A stretch of 64,000 nt of DNA from the NCBI RefSeq assembly GCF_000716445.1, contig NZ_JNWK01000009.1, forward strand, positions 197,296 through 261,295, given 5' to 3'. A program made the position numbers and the translations under genes. Positions 52,932 to 61,781 of the stretch are shown in pieces (position 1 is the first letter of the stretch; each line of letters begins with the position of its first letter). The notes under the pieces were generated by a model, which worked only from the letters and a program-made list of their open reading frames with translations, was not told the origin of the DNA and searched no databases. Source of the DNA: Streptomyces wedmorensis (GTDB lineage: Bacteria; Actinomycetota; Actinomycetes; Streptomycetales; Streptomycetaceae).

Positions 52932-55334
52932 ATGGGACCGATACGACACGTCGTACCGTTCACGGAACTGGGGCGGCACGACGTCGGACGAGCGGGTGGC
53001 AAGAACGCCTCGCTCGGCGAGATGACCACCCGGCTCGGGGGTGCGGGCATCCGCGTCCCTCCGGGATTCGCCACCACCGCCGAAGCGTACGAGGAACTGC
53101 TCGGTTCCCGAGACCTCCGCCGTCGCGTGGAGGCGGAACTCGACAGACTGCACGAGGGTGCCCCTCTCGATCAGGTCGGGGCGGCCATCCGGTCCCTCTT
53201 CCTCGTGGAGCCGTTGCCCGTGCCTCTGCGGGATGCCGTGCTCGCGGCGTACGAGCAGCTGGCCGAGGAGATCGGTCGGGAGTCGCCCGAGGTGGCGGTG
53301 CGCAGCAGTGCGACGGCGGAGGACCTGCCCGAAGCGAGTTTCGCCGGGCAGCAGGAGACGTACCTGAACGTCAGCGGCGCCGACGCGCTCCTTGAGGCGT
53401 GCACGCGCTGCTACGCCTCCCTGTTCACCGACCGGGCGATCGACTACCGCGAACGGATGGGCTTCGACCACCTCGCCGTCGCCTTGTCCATCGGCGTCCA
53501 GGTCATGGTCCGCTCCGATCTCGCCGGCGCCGGGGTCGTCTTCACCCTCGACCCGGAGAGCGGCTTCCCGGACGTGATCGTGGTGAGCGCCGCCTGGGGA
53601 CTGGGGGAGACCGTCGTCAGCGGCCGGGTCGACCCGGACGAGTACACGGTGTTCAAGCCGAGCATGAAGGACCCGGCGCTCGACCCCGTCATCGACGTGC
53701 GGATCGGAGCCAAGCGGCTGAAGGCCGTATACGCGGACACCGGGCTGACCCGCACGGTCGACACACCCGACGGCGAGCGGAACCAACGGGTCCTCGACGA
53801 CGCGGAGATCCGCACGCTCGCCGGCTGGGCGGCGGCCGTCGAGGAGCACTACGGCTGCCCCATGGACATCGAATGGGCCAAGGACGGCCTCACCGGCGAG
53901 CTCTGGATCGTCCAGGCCCGCCCCGAGACGGTCCAGTCGCGTCGGCGCACCACCACCCTGACCCGCCGCCGGCTCACCGCCACTCCCGGCGAACCGCTCG
54001 TCGAAGGCATCGCCGTCGGCGAGGCCATCGGCCAGGGCCGTGTCGTGGCGCTCGACGCGCCCGTCGACCTCGACCGCTTCCCCCAGGGCGGCGTCCTCGT
54101 CACCGGCGTGACGGACCCGGACTGGGAACCCGTCATGAAGAGGGCCTCCGCCATCGTCACCGACCACGGGGGGCGCACCTCACACGCCGCCATCGTCAGC
54201 CGCGAACTCGGCGTCCCCGCCGTCGTCGGAACCGGAGACGGGACACGGATCCTGCGTGACGGGAGTTCCGTCACGGTCTCCTGTGCAGAGGGAGGGAGCG
54301 GACGCGTCTACCAAGGGCTGCTCCCGTACGAGGAGACCCAGACCGACCTCGCGGAACTGCCCGCCACCCGAACCCGGGTGATGCTGAACCTGGCCGACCC
54401 CTCAGCCGCGTTCCGCTGGTGGCGGCTCCCCGCGGACGGGGTGGGACTGGCGCGCCTCGAGTTCATCGTCGCCCACCAGGTGAAAGTCCACCCCATGGCC
54501 CTGCTGCATCCGGAGCGGCTCGACGCCCACGGCCGGCATGTCATCGAGCGGCTCACCGAGGGCTATCTCGACCGAGGCGAGTACTTCGTCGACCGGCTCG
54601 CCCACGGCATCGCCCGGATCGCCTCCTCCCGCTGGCCGACGCCCGTCGTCGTGCGCACCAGCGACTTCAAGACCAACGAGTACGCCAAGCTCCTCGGCGG
54701 CCGACCCTTCGAACCGGACGAGGCGAACCCCATGATCGGTTGGCGTGGTGCGAGCCGGTACTACAGCGACGGCTACCGTGAGGGCTTCACCCTCGAATGC
54801 CGCGCGCTGCGCCGTGTGCGCGAGGCGATGGGGCTGACGAACGTGGTCGTCATGATCCCCTTCTGCCGCACCCTCGGCGAGGCCGATCAGGTGCTCGCGG
54901 TGATGGCGGACGAGGGACTGGTACGGGGCGAGAACGGGCTGCAGGTCTACGTCATGGCGGAGATACCGGCCAACATCATCCTGGCCGGGGAGTTCGCGGA
55001 ACGCTTCGACGGATTCTCGATCGGCAGCAACGACCTCACCCAGCTCACTCTCGGCGTCGACCGCGACTCCGAGGCCCTCGCCCATGTCTTCGACGAGCGG
55101 GACCCCGCGGTCGTCCGCAGCATCCAGACCCTCGCAGTCCGCGCCCACGCGGCGGGTCGGCCGGTCGGACTGTGCGGGCAGAGGCCCAGCGACGATCCGG
55201 CGTTCACCGCGATCCTGGTCGAGGCGGGCCTCGACTCGATCTCGGTGGCACCGGACAGCTTCGCAGCGGTCAAAGGGCACGTGGCCCGCGCGGAGACGAC
55301 GCTCGAGAACGTCACCGGACGAACGGAGGAGTGA
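52932..55334 (+). CDS. ppsA: Phosphoenolpyruvate synthase
   Basis: The 800-residue protein starts with a PPDK/PEP-synthase ATP-grasp domain (VGRAGGKNASLGEM, VAVRSSATAEDLPEASFAGQ, GLGETVVSGRVDPDEY), then the phosphohistidine domain DHGGRTSHAAIVSRELGVPA with His about 417. The C-terminal TIM barrel holds SNDLTQLTLGVDRD and the catalytic Cys in LCGQRPSDDP. It makes PEP from pyruvate and ATP, the entry to gluconeogenesis. ATG at 52932 follows GGAGGAG, so the GTG at 52920 is less likely. Its carbon source could be pyruvate spared by the 2-oxoacid dehydrogenase operon. Confidence 0.93.
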   Translation: MGPIRHVVPFTELGRHDVGRAGGKNASLGEMTTRLGGAGIRVPPGFATTAEAYEELLGSRDLRRRVEAELDRLHEGAPLDQVGAAIRSLFLVEPLPVPLRDAVLAAYEQLAEEIGRESPEVAVRSSATAEDLPEASFAGQQETYLNVSGADALLEACTRCYASLFTDRAIDYRERMGFDHLAVALSIGVQVMVRSDLAGAGVVFTLDPESGFPDVIVVSAAWGLGETVVSGRVDPDEYTVFKPSMKDPALDPVIDVRIGAKRLKAVYADTGLTRTVDTPDGERNQRVLDDAEIRTLAGWAAAVEEHYGCPMDIEWAKDGLTGELWIVQARPETVQSRRRTTTLTRRRLTATPGEPLVEGIAVGEAIGQGRVVALDAPVDLDRFPQGGVLVTGVTDPDWEPVMKRASAIVTDHGGRTSHAAIVSRELGVPAVVGTGDGTRILRDGSSVTVSCAEGGSGRVYQGLLPYEETQTDLAELPATRTRVMLNLADPSAAFRWWRLPADGVGLARLEFIVAHQVKVHPMALLHPERLDAHGRHVIERLTEGYLDRGEYFVDRLAHGIARIASSRWPTPVVVRTSDFKTNEYAKLLGGRPFEPDEANPMIGWRGASRYYSDGYREGFTLECRALRRVREAMGLTNVVVMIPFCRTLGEADQVLAVMADEGLVRGENGLQVYVMAEIPANIILAGEFAERFDGFSIGSNDLTQLTLGVDRDSEALAHVFDERDPAVVRSIQTLAVRAHAAGRPVGLCGQRPSDDPAFTAILVEAGLDSISVAPDSFAAVKGHVARAETTLENVTGRTEE

Positions 55335-55527
55335 CCATGCCGAGGAGGACACGACAGCGAGTCGCCGGGGACACCGAGCTGCCGGCCCGGCACGGCCGAC
55401 GGGCGCCCACGGGAGGCGTGCTGCCCGGTCGGCCCAGGAACCGCCGGCTGCCCGCAGAGGGGGCGACGGGACGTCCTTGGCGCCCGGTTCACACCGTCAG
55501 GGTGTCGGCGCTCTTCCTCTGAATCAA

Positions 55528-55541
55528 GGGCTGATCGGTTG
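55528..55541. promoter_or_regulatory. Weak operator-like site before Hrp1-like gene
   Basis: GGGCTGATCGGTTG matches the recurring palindrome at 10 of 14 positions only, about 40 bp upstream of the start at 55579. Listed as a low-confidence site. Confidence 0.2.
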
Positions 55542-55578
55542 GATCGTGAGCAGGGGGGCCGAAAAGGAGGACGTGGCC

Positions 55579-55992
55579 ATGACGACCGCAAGGGAAATCA
55601 TGCACGCCGGTGCGAGCTGCGTGCAGGAGAACGAGAGCCTGATGGACGCCGCACGCCGCATGAGTGAACTGGATGTCGGGGCGCTGCCCATCTGCGGGCC
55701 GGACGACCGGCTGCACGGCATCATCACCGACCGGGACATCGTGGTGAAGTGCCTCGCCAAGGGCAAGGACCCCCACCGGATGACGGCCGGGGACCTCGCC
55801 CAGGGCAAGCCCGTCACCGTGGACGCGGGCGCCGACAGCGAAGTGGTGCTCCGCACGATGCAGCACCACAGTGTCCGCCGCGTGCCCGTGATCGACGACC
55901 ACCGCCTGGTCGGCATGATCAGTGAGGCGGACCTGGCGCGGCACCTGCCGGGGGAGCGGGTGGGCCACTTCGTCGAGGAGATCTGCCGCTGA
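55579..55992 (+). CDS. Hrp1-like CBS-pair protein
   Basis: The 137-residue protein is just two CBS motifs: about 5-60 (MTTAREIMHAGASCVQENES, ALPICGPDDRLHGIITDRDI) and 70-130 (VRRVPVIDDHRLVGMISEAD). This is the size and layout of mycobacterial Rv2626c (Hrp1), a strongly hypoxia-induced DosR regulon protein. Unlike the other CBS genes here it lacks BON. ATG at 55579 follows AAAGGAGGA; GTG at 55573 is an alternative. A hairpin follows the stop. Confidence 0.9.
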   Translation: MTTAREIMHAGASCVQENESLMDAARRMSELDVGALPICGPDDRLHGIITDRDIVVKCLAKGKDPHRMTAGDLAQGKPVTVDAGADSEVVLRTMQHHSVRRVPVIDDHRLVGMISEADLARHLPGERVGHFVEEICR

Positions 55993-56007
55993 CAGCGCCA
56001 GCGCTGT
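55992..56007. terminator. Hairpin after Hrp1-like gene
   Basis: ACAGCG-CCAG-CGCTGT directly follows the stop codon. The stem is only 6-7 bp and no T-run follows, so termination is possible but weak. Confidence 0.35.
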
Positions 56008-56015
56008 GGCGCCAT

Positions 56016-56054
56016 GGGCCGGTCGGGCCCCTCCCGGTGCGGCCCGTTCGGCCC
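56016..56054. promoter_or_regulatory. Paired operators upstream of hsp20
   Basis: GGGCCGGTCGGGCC (56016-56029) and GGCCCGTTCGGCCC (56041-56054) each match the recurring palindrome with one mismatch. Centres are 25 bp apart. They lie 158-196 bp upstream of the Hsp20 start. Strong mycobacterial DosR promoters such as that of hspX also use two boxes. Confidence 0.6.
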
Positions 56055-56211
56055 CGTCGGACAGCCCCCTTGGACACTGCGCCACGCGACCTCGTGGGTG
56101 GAAGAGTGGGTTACGGAGTCGGATTGGGCTCCGCGACCCGATCCGCCGCCCGTCCGTACCTGTTCGGGTCCACGGCGACCGTCCGGGGCCCCGTACACGA
56201 GGAGCAGAGCA

Positions 56212-56670
56212 ATGGCCGGAGGCAAGGTGGAACGCAGGCACAGCCTCTTCCCCGACTTCAACGACTGGTTCAACAGGGAGTTCCCAGGGCTGCCCGGGTG
56301 GCGCCCCGCTACGACCGCTCATTCCATTCCCGTGGAGGTGACCAGCGGTGACGGCGTGTACGTGCTGCGGGCCGAGCTGCCGGGGATGGACCCGGACGAC
56401 GACATCGGCATCACCGTCGACGACAACCTCATCACGGTGAGTGCGGAGCACAGTGAGAGCACGGAGGACAAGGAGCATTCGGAGTTCCGCTACGGATCGT
56501 TCCGCAGGACCGTGCGCCTCCCGGGCACGATCCCGGCCGACGACGTCGAGGCGTCGTACGCGGACGGCATTCTCACCATTCGCGTCCCGATGCCCGAAGA
56601 GGAGACCACGTCCGTGCGGACCGTTCCGGTGAAGCGGACCGACAAGCCGGCCGACGGCGCGGAATCATGA
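56212..56670 (+). CDS. Hsp20/alpha-crystallin small heat shock protein
   Basis: The 152-residue chaperone has a short N-terminal arm, the alpha-crystallin domain (about 38-130, IPVEVTSGDGVYVLRAELPG, then ITVDDNLITVSAEHSES and FRYGSFRRTVRLPG), and a C-terminal IXI/V-type tail with VPMPEEE. It holds unfolding proteins ATP-independently. Mycobacterial HspX (Acr) is the DosR-induced homologue. ATG at 56212 follows GAGGAGCAGAGCA. Its stop overlaps the flavodoxin ATG (ATGA). Confidence 0.93.
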   Translation: MAGGKVERRHSLFPDFNDWFNREFPGLPGWRPATTAHSIPVEVTSGDGVYVLRAELPGMDPDDDIGITVDDNLITVSAEHSESTEDKEHSEFRYGSFRRTVRLPGTIPADDVEASYADGILTIRVPMPEEETTSVRTVPVKRTDKPADGAES

Positions 56671-57170
56671 ACGCCAAACGCGTCCTGGTCGCCTACGGCA
56701 GCAAGGCCGGCGCGACCGCCGGTATCGCCGAAGAGATCGGCCGGACGCTCCGGGACGACGGCTTCGACGCTGTCGTCCTGCCTGCCGACACCGTCACCGA
56801 CGTGAGCGGTTACGACGGCGTCGTTCTCGGCGGAGCCCTCTACGCCGGGCACTGGACCGGCAAGGCGCGACGGTGCGCCCGGCGCAACGCCGAACAGCTC
56901 AGGCACCGGCCTCTCTGGCTCTTCAGCAGCGGTCCCGTCGACAGTTCCGCGGAACAGCACGACATCCCGCCCGTACGAGGAGTCGCCCGACGGATGAAGA
57001 ACCTCGGTGCTCGCGAGCACATGACCTTCGGTGGCGCCGTGACCGCCGAGACGTCGGGCTCGATCGCCCGCGCGATGGTGCGCCGGGGCAAGGGCGGCGA
57101 CTTCCGCAATCCGGAACGGATCCGGGCATGGGCCCACCACATCGGAACGGAACTCGGCGCCACCCACTGA
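56667..57170 (+). CDS. Flavodoxin-domain protein
   Basis: The 167-residue protein starts VLVAYGSKAGATAGIAEEIG, a flavodoxin FMN-phosphate loop (Y-G-S-K-A-G-A-T), then VVLGGALYAGHWTGKARRCA, in which the Tyr and Trp resemble flavin-stacking residues, and WLFSSGPVDSSAEQHDIPPV. It resembles menaquinone-dependent protoporphyrinogen oxidase (HemG-like) proteins as well as plain flavodoxins. It is translationally coupled to hsp20 and could carry electrons in a low-oxygen cell. Electron partner unknown. Confidence 0.85.
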   Translation: MNAKRVLVAYGSKAGATAGIAEEIGRTLRDDGFDAVVLPADTVTDVSGYDGVVLGGALYAGHWTGKARRCARRNAEQLRHRPLWLFSSGPVDSSAEQHDIPPVRGVARRMKNLGAREHMTFGGAVTAETSGSIARAMVRRGKGGDFRNPERIRAWAHHIGTELGATH

Positions 57171-57218
57171 ATCGGGCCTCTGACAGGTGGGCGAGGCCAC
57201 CCCGAGGGGAGGTTCGGC

Positions 57219-57809
57219 ATGCTCCACCACGAGCCGTCGGGGAGCGGGACCACACCGCCCGGGAGACTCGTCAGGCGCGCCGCCCTGGTCCTCGTGCTGA
57301 TGATCGCTCTGATCTGCGGTGCTGTGGCCGCCGGGAGCCTTTGGGCGGCCGGAGCCAAGGCCGACCGAGAACTCGCCGTCCACCGTCACCAGGTGACCGC
57401 GACGACCACCGGGCCGGCCAAGGAACCACCCGTCGCCACCCGGTACGGCTCCAAGGCACAGGCCGTCGCGCCGGCTGTCTGGGAGCAGCCCGAGCACGTC
57501 CGTCGGTCCGGCACCGTTCACGTTCCGCCGCGGACACCCCAGGGGCGCGCCGTGACGATCTGGGTGGACGACGCAGGGGCACCCGCCCGGCCGCCAGGCA
57601 GTGCCGCGGACCGCGCCCTCACCTCGCTCTCGGGCGGTACGGCGGTGACGGGTGTGGTCGGGGTGACGGGCGCCGCCGTGGTCTTCCTCGTACGGCGGCG
57701 GACCCAAGGTCACCGGCTCGCGGCCTGGGAACGCGAGTGGGAGCAGGTGGAACCCGTATGGTCCGGCCGACTCCGCCGCGGCAGCGGTGCAGGGGACGAC
57801 GATGACTGA
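57219..57809 (+). CDS. Rv1733c-like two-TM membrane protein
   Basis: The 196-residue protein has TM segments at about 19-44 ([20 protein letters not shown]) and 138-160 ([20 protein letters not shown]), separated by an extracytoplasmic loop with [19 protein letters not shown]. This layout and the loop resemble Mycobacterium Rv1733c, a DosR-regulon membrane antigen of unknown function. ATG at 57219 is used. It lies 48 bp after the flavodoxin stop; its own stop is eight bases inside the ATPase gene. Confidence 0.8.
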   Translation: MLHHEPSGSGTTPPGRLVRRAALVLVLMIALICGAVAAGSLWAAGAKADRELAVHRHQVTATTTGPAKEPPVATRYGSKAQAVAPAVWEQPEHVRRSGTVHVPPRTPQGRAVTIWVDDAGAPARPPGSAADRALTSLSGGTAVTGVVGVTGAAVVFLVRRRTQGHRLAAWEREWEQVEPVWSGRLRRGSGAGDDDD

Positions 57810-60573
57810 CCGTACCGACAGCCGTGCCACCCCGGAGCGGGACGCCGACTCCACCGAGGCGCCGCCCTTCGACCCCAGTGAACCGCTGCCCCGGCTGCGT
57901 CGTGAACTCGCGACGGGGCCGGATGGCCTCTCGGCCCGCGAGGCCGCCCGGCGCCTCGCCGTTCACGGACCGAACGAAGTGCGGCGCAAGGTGCGCTCCT
58001 CCTTCGTGCGCGAGCTGGTCGGGCAGCTGGTCCACCCCTTGGCCCTGTTGCTGTGGGCTGCCGCCGCCCTCGCCTTCGTCGCGGACCTGGCGGTCCTCGG
58101 GTGGGCGATCCTCGCGGTCATCGCCGTCAACGCGGCTTTCGCCCTGCTCCAGGAACGTCAGGCGGAGCGTGCGGTGGAGACGCTCGCCCGCTACCTACCC
58201 GAGCACGCCCTCGCCGTACGCGACGGGCAGCCCCGCGTCGTGGAGGCCCGTGACCTCGTACCGGGCGATCTGATCCTCCTGGACGAGGGCGACAAGGTCC
58301 CCGCCGACGCGCACGTCACCGAGGGGGGTGTCGAGGTCGATCTGTCGATGCTCACGGGCGAGTCCGTGCCGGTGGAACGGATCGCCTCAGCCGGTATCCT
58401 CGGCGCCCCGCTGCTGGAGGAGCCGAACCTCGTCTTCAGCGGGACGACCTGTGTCGGAGGGCAGGCGCGTGCCATCGTGTTCGCCACCGGAAACCACACC
58501 GAACTCGGTCGGATCGCCGCCCTCAGCCAGCGGACCCGGCGCGAGGCGAGCCCCCTGGAACGGCAGGTCAAGCGGGTCGCGTGGCTCATCGCCGGCGTCG
58601 CCACCGGCATGGGCGTCGTGTTTCTCCTCCTCGGGGTGGCGGTCGGGCTACCGGTCACCGACTCCCTGACGTTCGCCATCGGGCTCCTCGTCGCCAACGT
58701 CCCCGAGGGACTCCTCCCGACCATCACGCTGGCCCTGGCCGTCGGCGTGCGGGCCCTGGCCCGACGGGGTGCGCTGGTCAAGCGGCTCAGCGCGGTGGAG
58801 ACCCTCGGTTCCACGAGTGTCATCTGCACGGACAAGACCGGCACACTCACCCGCAACAGCATGCGTCTCAGGGCCCTGTGGACGGTCGACCACGGGTCGG
58901 AGCCGGGCCCCTGGGCGGAGGAGCTGGCGAGGACGGGCGCCCTGTGCACCACCGTCACGCGAGAAGCCGACGGCGAACTGCACGGCGACCCCACCGAGGC
59001 CGCCCTCGTCGCCGGGGCCGCCGATCACGGGGCTCCGGTGGACCTCGGCCGGCGCGACGCGGGACGGCGGGCGCTGTTCCGTTTCGATCCGCGGCTGCGC
59101 CTGATGTCGGTCGTGCAGGGCGGGGAGAGGAGGGAGGGGGAGAAGAGGGAGAGGGAGAAGCTGGACGGGGAGAGGCTGGACGGGGAGATGCAGGGCCCCG
59201 CGCGGATCGTGGTCAAGGGTGCGCCCGAGGCGGTGCTGGACCGCCTCCTGCCCGGAACCGCGGCGGACTCGGCCCGCGTCGCGGCCGAGGATCTGGCCGG
59301 GGGCGGCATGCGGGTCCTGGCCGTCGCCGTACGCGACGTGCCGAGTGGCGCGGAGCTGCCGTCACGCCGTGAGGACGCGGAGTCGGGGTTGACCCTGCTC
59401 GGGCTCGTCGGGCTGTACGACCCGCCGCGCTCCGAGGTGGCGGAGGCCGTCCGCCGCTGCCACGAGGCCGGGATCCGGGTACACGTCGTCACGGGCGACA
59501 ACGGCGCCACCGCCGCGGCCGTCGCCCGGGAGGTCGGCATCGGAGTACCCGGTCTGCACGTCGTCGCGGCGTCGGAGTCGCTGGGCGACGACGAACTTGA
59601 CCGGCTCCTCGTGGAAGGCGACGACGAGATCGTCTTCGCCCGCTCCTCGCCCGAGACGAAGCTCAAGGTGGCCGACACCCTGCGGGAGCACGGCCGGATC
59701 GTCGCCATGACGGGTGACGGCGTCAACGACGCCCCCGCGCTGCACCGCGCCCACATCGGGGTGGCCATGGGACGTTCCGGCACCGACGTGGCCCGCGAGG
59801 CCGCCACGATGGTGCTCACGGACGACGACTTCGCCACCATCGTGACCGCGGTCGAAGCCGGGCGCCGCGTCTACGACAACGTACGCAAGTTCATCGTGTA
59901 CATCTTCGCCCACGCGACCCCGGAGGTCGTGCCCTTCCTCGTCTTCGCGCTCTCCGCCGGCACGGTACCGCTCCCGCTCACCGTCCTCCAGATCCTCGCC
60001 ATCGACCTCGGCACCGAGACCCTGCCCGCCCTCGCCCTGGGCCGGGAACGCTCCGAGCCCGGCATCATGCAGCGGCCCCCGCGGCCGCGGCACCAGGGCG
60101 TTATCTCCCGCGACATGCTCATACGGAGCTGGGGTTACCTGGGGCTCACGTCGGCGGTCCTCGTCATGGCGGGCTACTTCTACGTGCTGTGGCGCGCGGG
60201 CTGGCAGCCGGGCGACCCCACCGGTACCGGCAGCCCCTTGCACCACGCCTACGTGACGGCCACCACGGCCACCTTCGCCGGCATCGTGACCTGCCAGATC
60301 GGTACGGCGTTCGCGGCCCGCACCGATCACGCGGCGTTGCGCGACATCGGGGTGTTCTCGAATCCGCTGCTGCTCGCCGGTATCGCCTTCGAGGTCGCGT
60401 TCACTGCCGCTCTCGTCTACGCGCCCCCGCTCCAACACCTCTTCGGCACGGCCGCCCTTCCTCTGGACGTCGTCCTGCTCGTCGCGACGTTTCCCGTGCT
60501 GGTGTGGGGCACGGACGAGCTGCGGCGTGCCAGGCGGCGCCGTCAGCGGACGTCGGCCGTCCCCGGTTCGTGA
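57802..60573 (+). CDS. P2-type cation-transporting ATPase (CtpF-like)
   Basis: The 923-residue pump has an N-terminal cation-ATPase domain, TGES in [13 protein letters not shown], the membrane-site motif [15 protein letters not shown], phosphorylation site [11 protein letters not shown] (about 343), KGAPE, TGDN and [10 protein letters not shown], and six C-terminal helices. Calcium, sodium or potassium are possible substrates; mycobacterial CtpF, a DosR member, is the closest type. An unusual Glu/Arg/Lys/Gly-rich insert lies at about residues 440-465. ATG 57802 overlaps the upstream gene by eight bases. Its 3' end overlaps the broken DUF4389 gene on the other strand by 31 bp. Confidence 0.92.
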   Translation: MTDRTDSRATPERDADSTEAPPFDPSEPLPRLRRELATGPDGLSAREAARRLAVHGPNEVRRKVRSSFVRELVGQLVHPLALLLWAAAALAFVADLAVLGWAILAVIAVNAAFALLQERQAERAVETLARYLPEHALAVRDGQPRVVEARDLVPGDLILLDEGDKVPADAHVTEGGVEVDLSMLTGESVPVERIASAGILGAPLLEEPNLVFSGTTCVGGQARAIVFATGNHTELGRIAALSQRTRREASPLERQVKRVAWLIAGVATGMGVVFLLLGVAVGLPVTDSLTFAIGLLVANVPEGLLPTITLALAVGVRALARRGALVKRLSAVETLGSTSVICTDKTGTLTRNSMRLRALWTVDHGSEPGPWAEELARTGALCTTVTREADGELHGDPTEAALVAGAADHGAPVDLGRRDAGRRALFRFDPRLRLMSVVQGGERREGEKREREKLDGERLDGEMQGPARIVVKGAPEAVLDRLLPGTAADSARVAAEDLAGGGMRVLAVAVRDVPSGAELPSRREDAESGLTLLGLVGLYDPPRSEVAEAVRRCHEAGIRVHVVTGDNGATAAAVAREVGIGVPGLHVVAASESLGDDELDRLLVEGDDEIVFARSSPETKLKVADTLREHGRIVAMTGDGVNDAPALHRAHIGVAMGRSGTDVAREAATMVLTDDDFATIVTAVEAGRRVYDNVRKFIVYIFAHATPEVVPFLVFALSAGTVPLPLTVLQILAIDLGTETLPALALGRERSEPGIMQRPPRPRHQGVISRDMLIRSWGYLGLTSAVLVMAGYFYVLWRAGWQPGDPTGTGSPLHHAYVTATTATFAGIVTCQIGTAFAARTDHAALRDIGVFSNPLLLAGIAFEVAFTAALVYAPPLQHLFGTAALPLDVVLLVATFPVLVWGTDELRRARRRRQRTSAVPGS

Positions 60574-60884
60574 CCGCCCTGGTCGAGACGGAAGGGCGGG
60601 TAGCGGTCGGTGCCCAGGGCGCCGTACGAGTAGTACGAGACGCGCCAGGACCAGCGGAGCACGCCGAGAGTGAAGTCGAAAAGGCCCCGTGGGAAGCGCT
60701 CGGTGAAGAGGATGGCGAAGAACGCGATCACCGTCACCACGAAGAAGGCGATCCACAGGAAGAACAGCACGATTCAGTGCGGGACCACCAGGAGCCACTT
60801 GACCAGCCACAGCCGGCGGGACAGCCGGCTGCCGAGTTCGGCGGATACCGCCACGGGACTGTGCGGGGCGCCAGGGGTGTCCAT
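60543..60884 (-). pseudogene. DUF4389 membrane protein with in-frame stop
   Basis: From ATG 60884 (after GAGGAAG) the frame reads RLWLVKWLLVVPH, then TGA (60774-60776), then in the same frame [40 protein letters not shown] and [18 protein letters not shown]. This is a DUF4389 protein of about 113 residues interrupted once, after the PH of its first TM helix. The rest is intact, so the mutation is recent, a sequencing error, or suppressed by readthrough. The gene follows the CBS-BON gene by six bases. Confidence 0.82.
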
Positions 60885-60889
60885 GATCG

Positions 60890-61495
60890 TCACTTCCTCG
60901 ACAGGTCGTCGTCTTCGTACCTGAGCCGGTCGACGACCCCCACGACACCGTCGACGCTGTTGCAGAGCCTGAGAAGCACCGGAACGAGGCTGCGACGGCG
61001 GACCGTGCCACTGAGGGTGACCCGGCCGTCCTCGACCTCCACCGAGAGGGCCGACGGGCTCAGCCCCAGAGTGTGGGTGACCACGTCCTCGACGATCTCC
61101 TCCTGGATCGCCCGGTCCCGGCGCAGGAAGAGCTGGACGAGGTCGCTCCGGCTGAGCACACCGACGAGGCGTCCGTCGTCGTCGACGACGGGCAGACGCT
61201 TGACCCTGGCCCGTTCCATCACCCGGGCGGCCCGCACCACGCTCCACTCCGGGCGGGCTACGACGGCGGGGCTGGACATGAGCGCACCCGCCGTGCCTGG
61301 CCCGGCCCCGGCGGCACGGCGCCGTACCAGGTCCGCCTCCGATACCACGCCCAGTGGCCGGTTCGACTCGTCCACCACGCACACCGCGGTGATGTCGAAC
61401 TCGTCCAGGAGCCGTGCGATCTCCTTGAACGTCGTGCCCGGACCGACGCTGACCGCCGTGGGTGTCATCAGATCCGCGACGCTGCGGTGCCTCAT
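60890..61495 (-). CDS. CBS-pair protein with C-terminal BON domain
   Basis: The 201-residue protein has CBS motifs at about 7-58 (ITAVCVVDESNRPLGVVSEA) and 73-130 (VKRLPVVDDDGRLVGVLSRS) and a BON domain (about 140-195, LSVEVEDGRVTLSGTVRRRS). A fully consensus operator lies 71 bp upstream of its ATG. The broken DUF4389 gene follows six bases downstream and may be cotranscribed. Confidence 0.9.
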   Translation of the reverse strand: MRHRSVADLMTPTAVSVGPGTTFKEIARLLDEFDITAVCVVDESNRPLGVVSEADLVRRRAAGAGPGTAGALMSSPAVVARPEWSVVRAARVMERARVKRLPVVDDDGRLVGVLSRSDLVQLFLRRDRAIQEEIVEDVVTHTLGLSPSALSVEVEDGRVTLSGTVRRRSLVPVLLRLCNSVDGVVGVVDRLRYEDDDLSRK

Positions 61496-61565
61496 CGCTC
61501 GTCACCTTCTCGCGCGTTCGACCGGGCCCCACGTTCAGGATCGCCCGCTGCCGCCGTCCTGGGGA

Positions 61566-61579
61566 GGGCCGTCCGGCCC
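61566..61579. promoter_or_regulatory. Consensus operator before CBS-BON gene
   Basis: GGGCCGTCCGGCCC is fully palindromic outside the central TC and matches all fixed positions of the recurring element. It lies 71 bp upstream of the start at 61495. Confidence 0.7.
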
Positions 61580-61781
61580 TGGGGTTGACCGTGGTCGTCG
61601 GCGTAGGCCGCGAAGACCCGATGAACAGCACCAGGACAGCGCCCGCCGGTGTCGCAAGCCAGGTCATCCCGGCGCCTTTCCCACGTGCGGCGACGGAGTC
61701 CCGCCCTCCGGCTTCGAACTCGGCCCACGGGCGGCGCCGACCCGCCCTTTCGGGCGCAGCCTCCGCCGGGTGTCCCCGGTG

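Noticed and set aside
52810..53025. Small ORF starting MKRVLISPRPQRP
   Set aside because: Despite a passable ribosome binding site it overlaps ppsA and is Arg/Pro-rich without any family match.
55337..55522. 62-residue ORF after ppsA (MPRRTRQRVAGD)
   Set aside because: The apparent ribosome binding site is just the end of ppsA; the product is low-complexity and unmatched.
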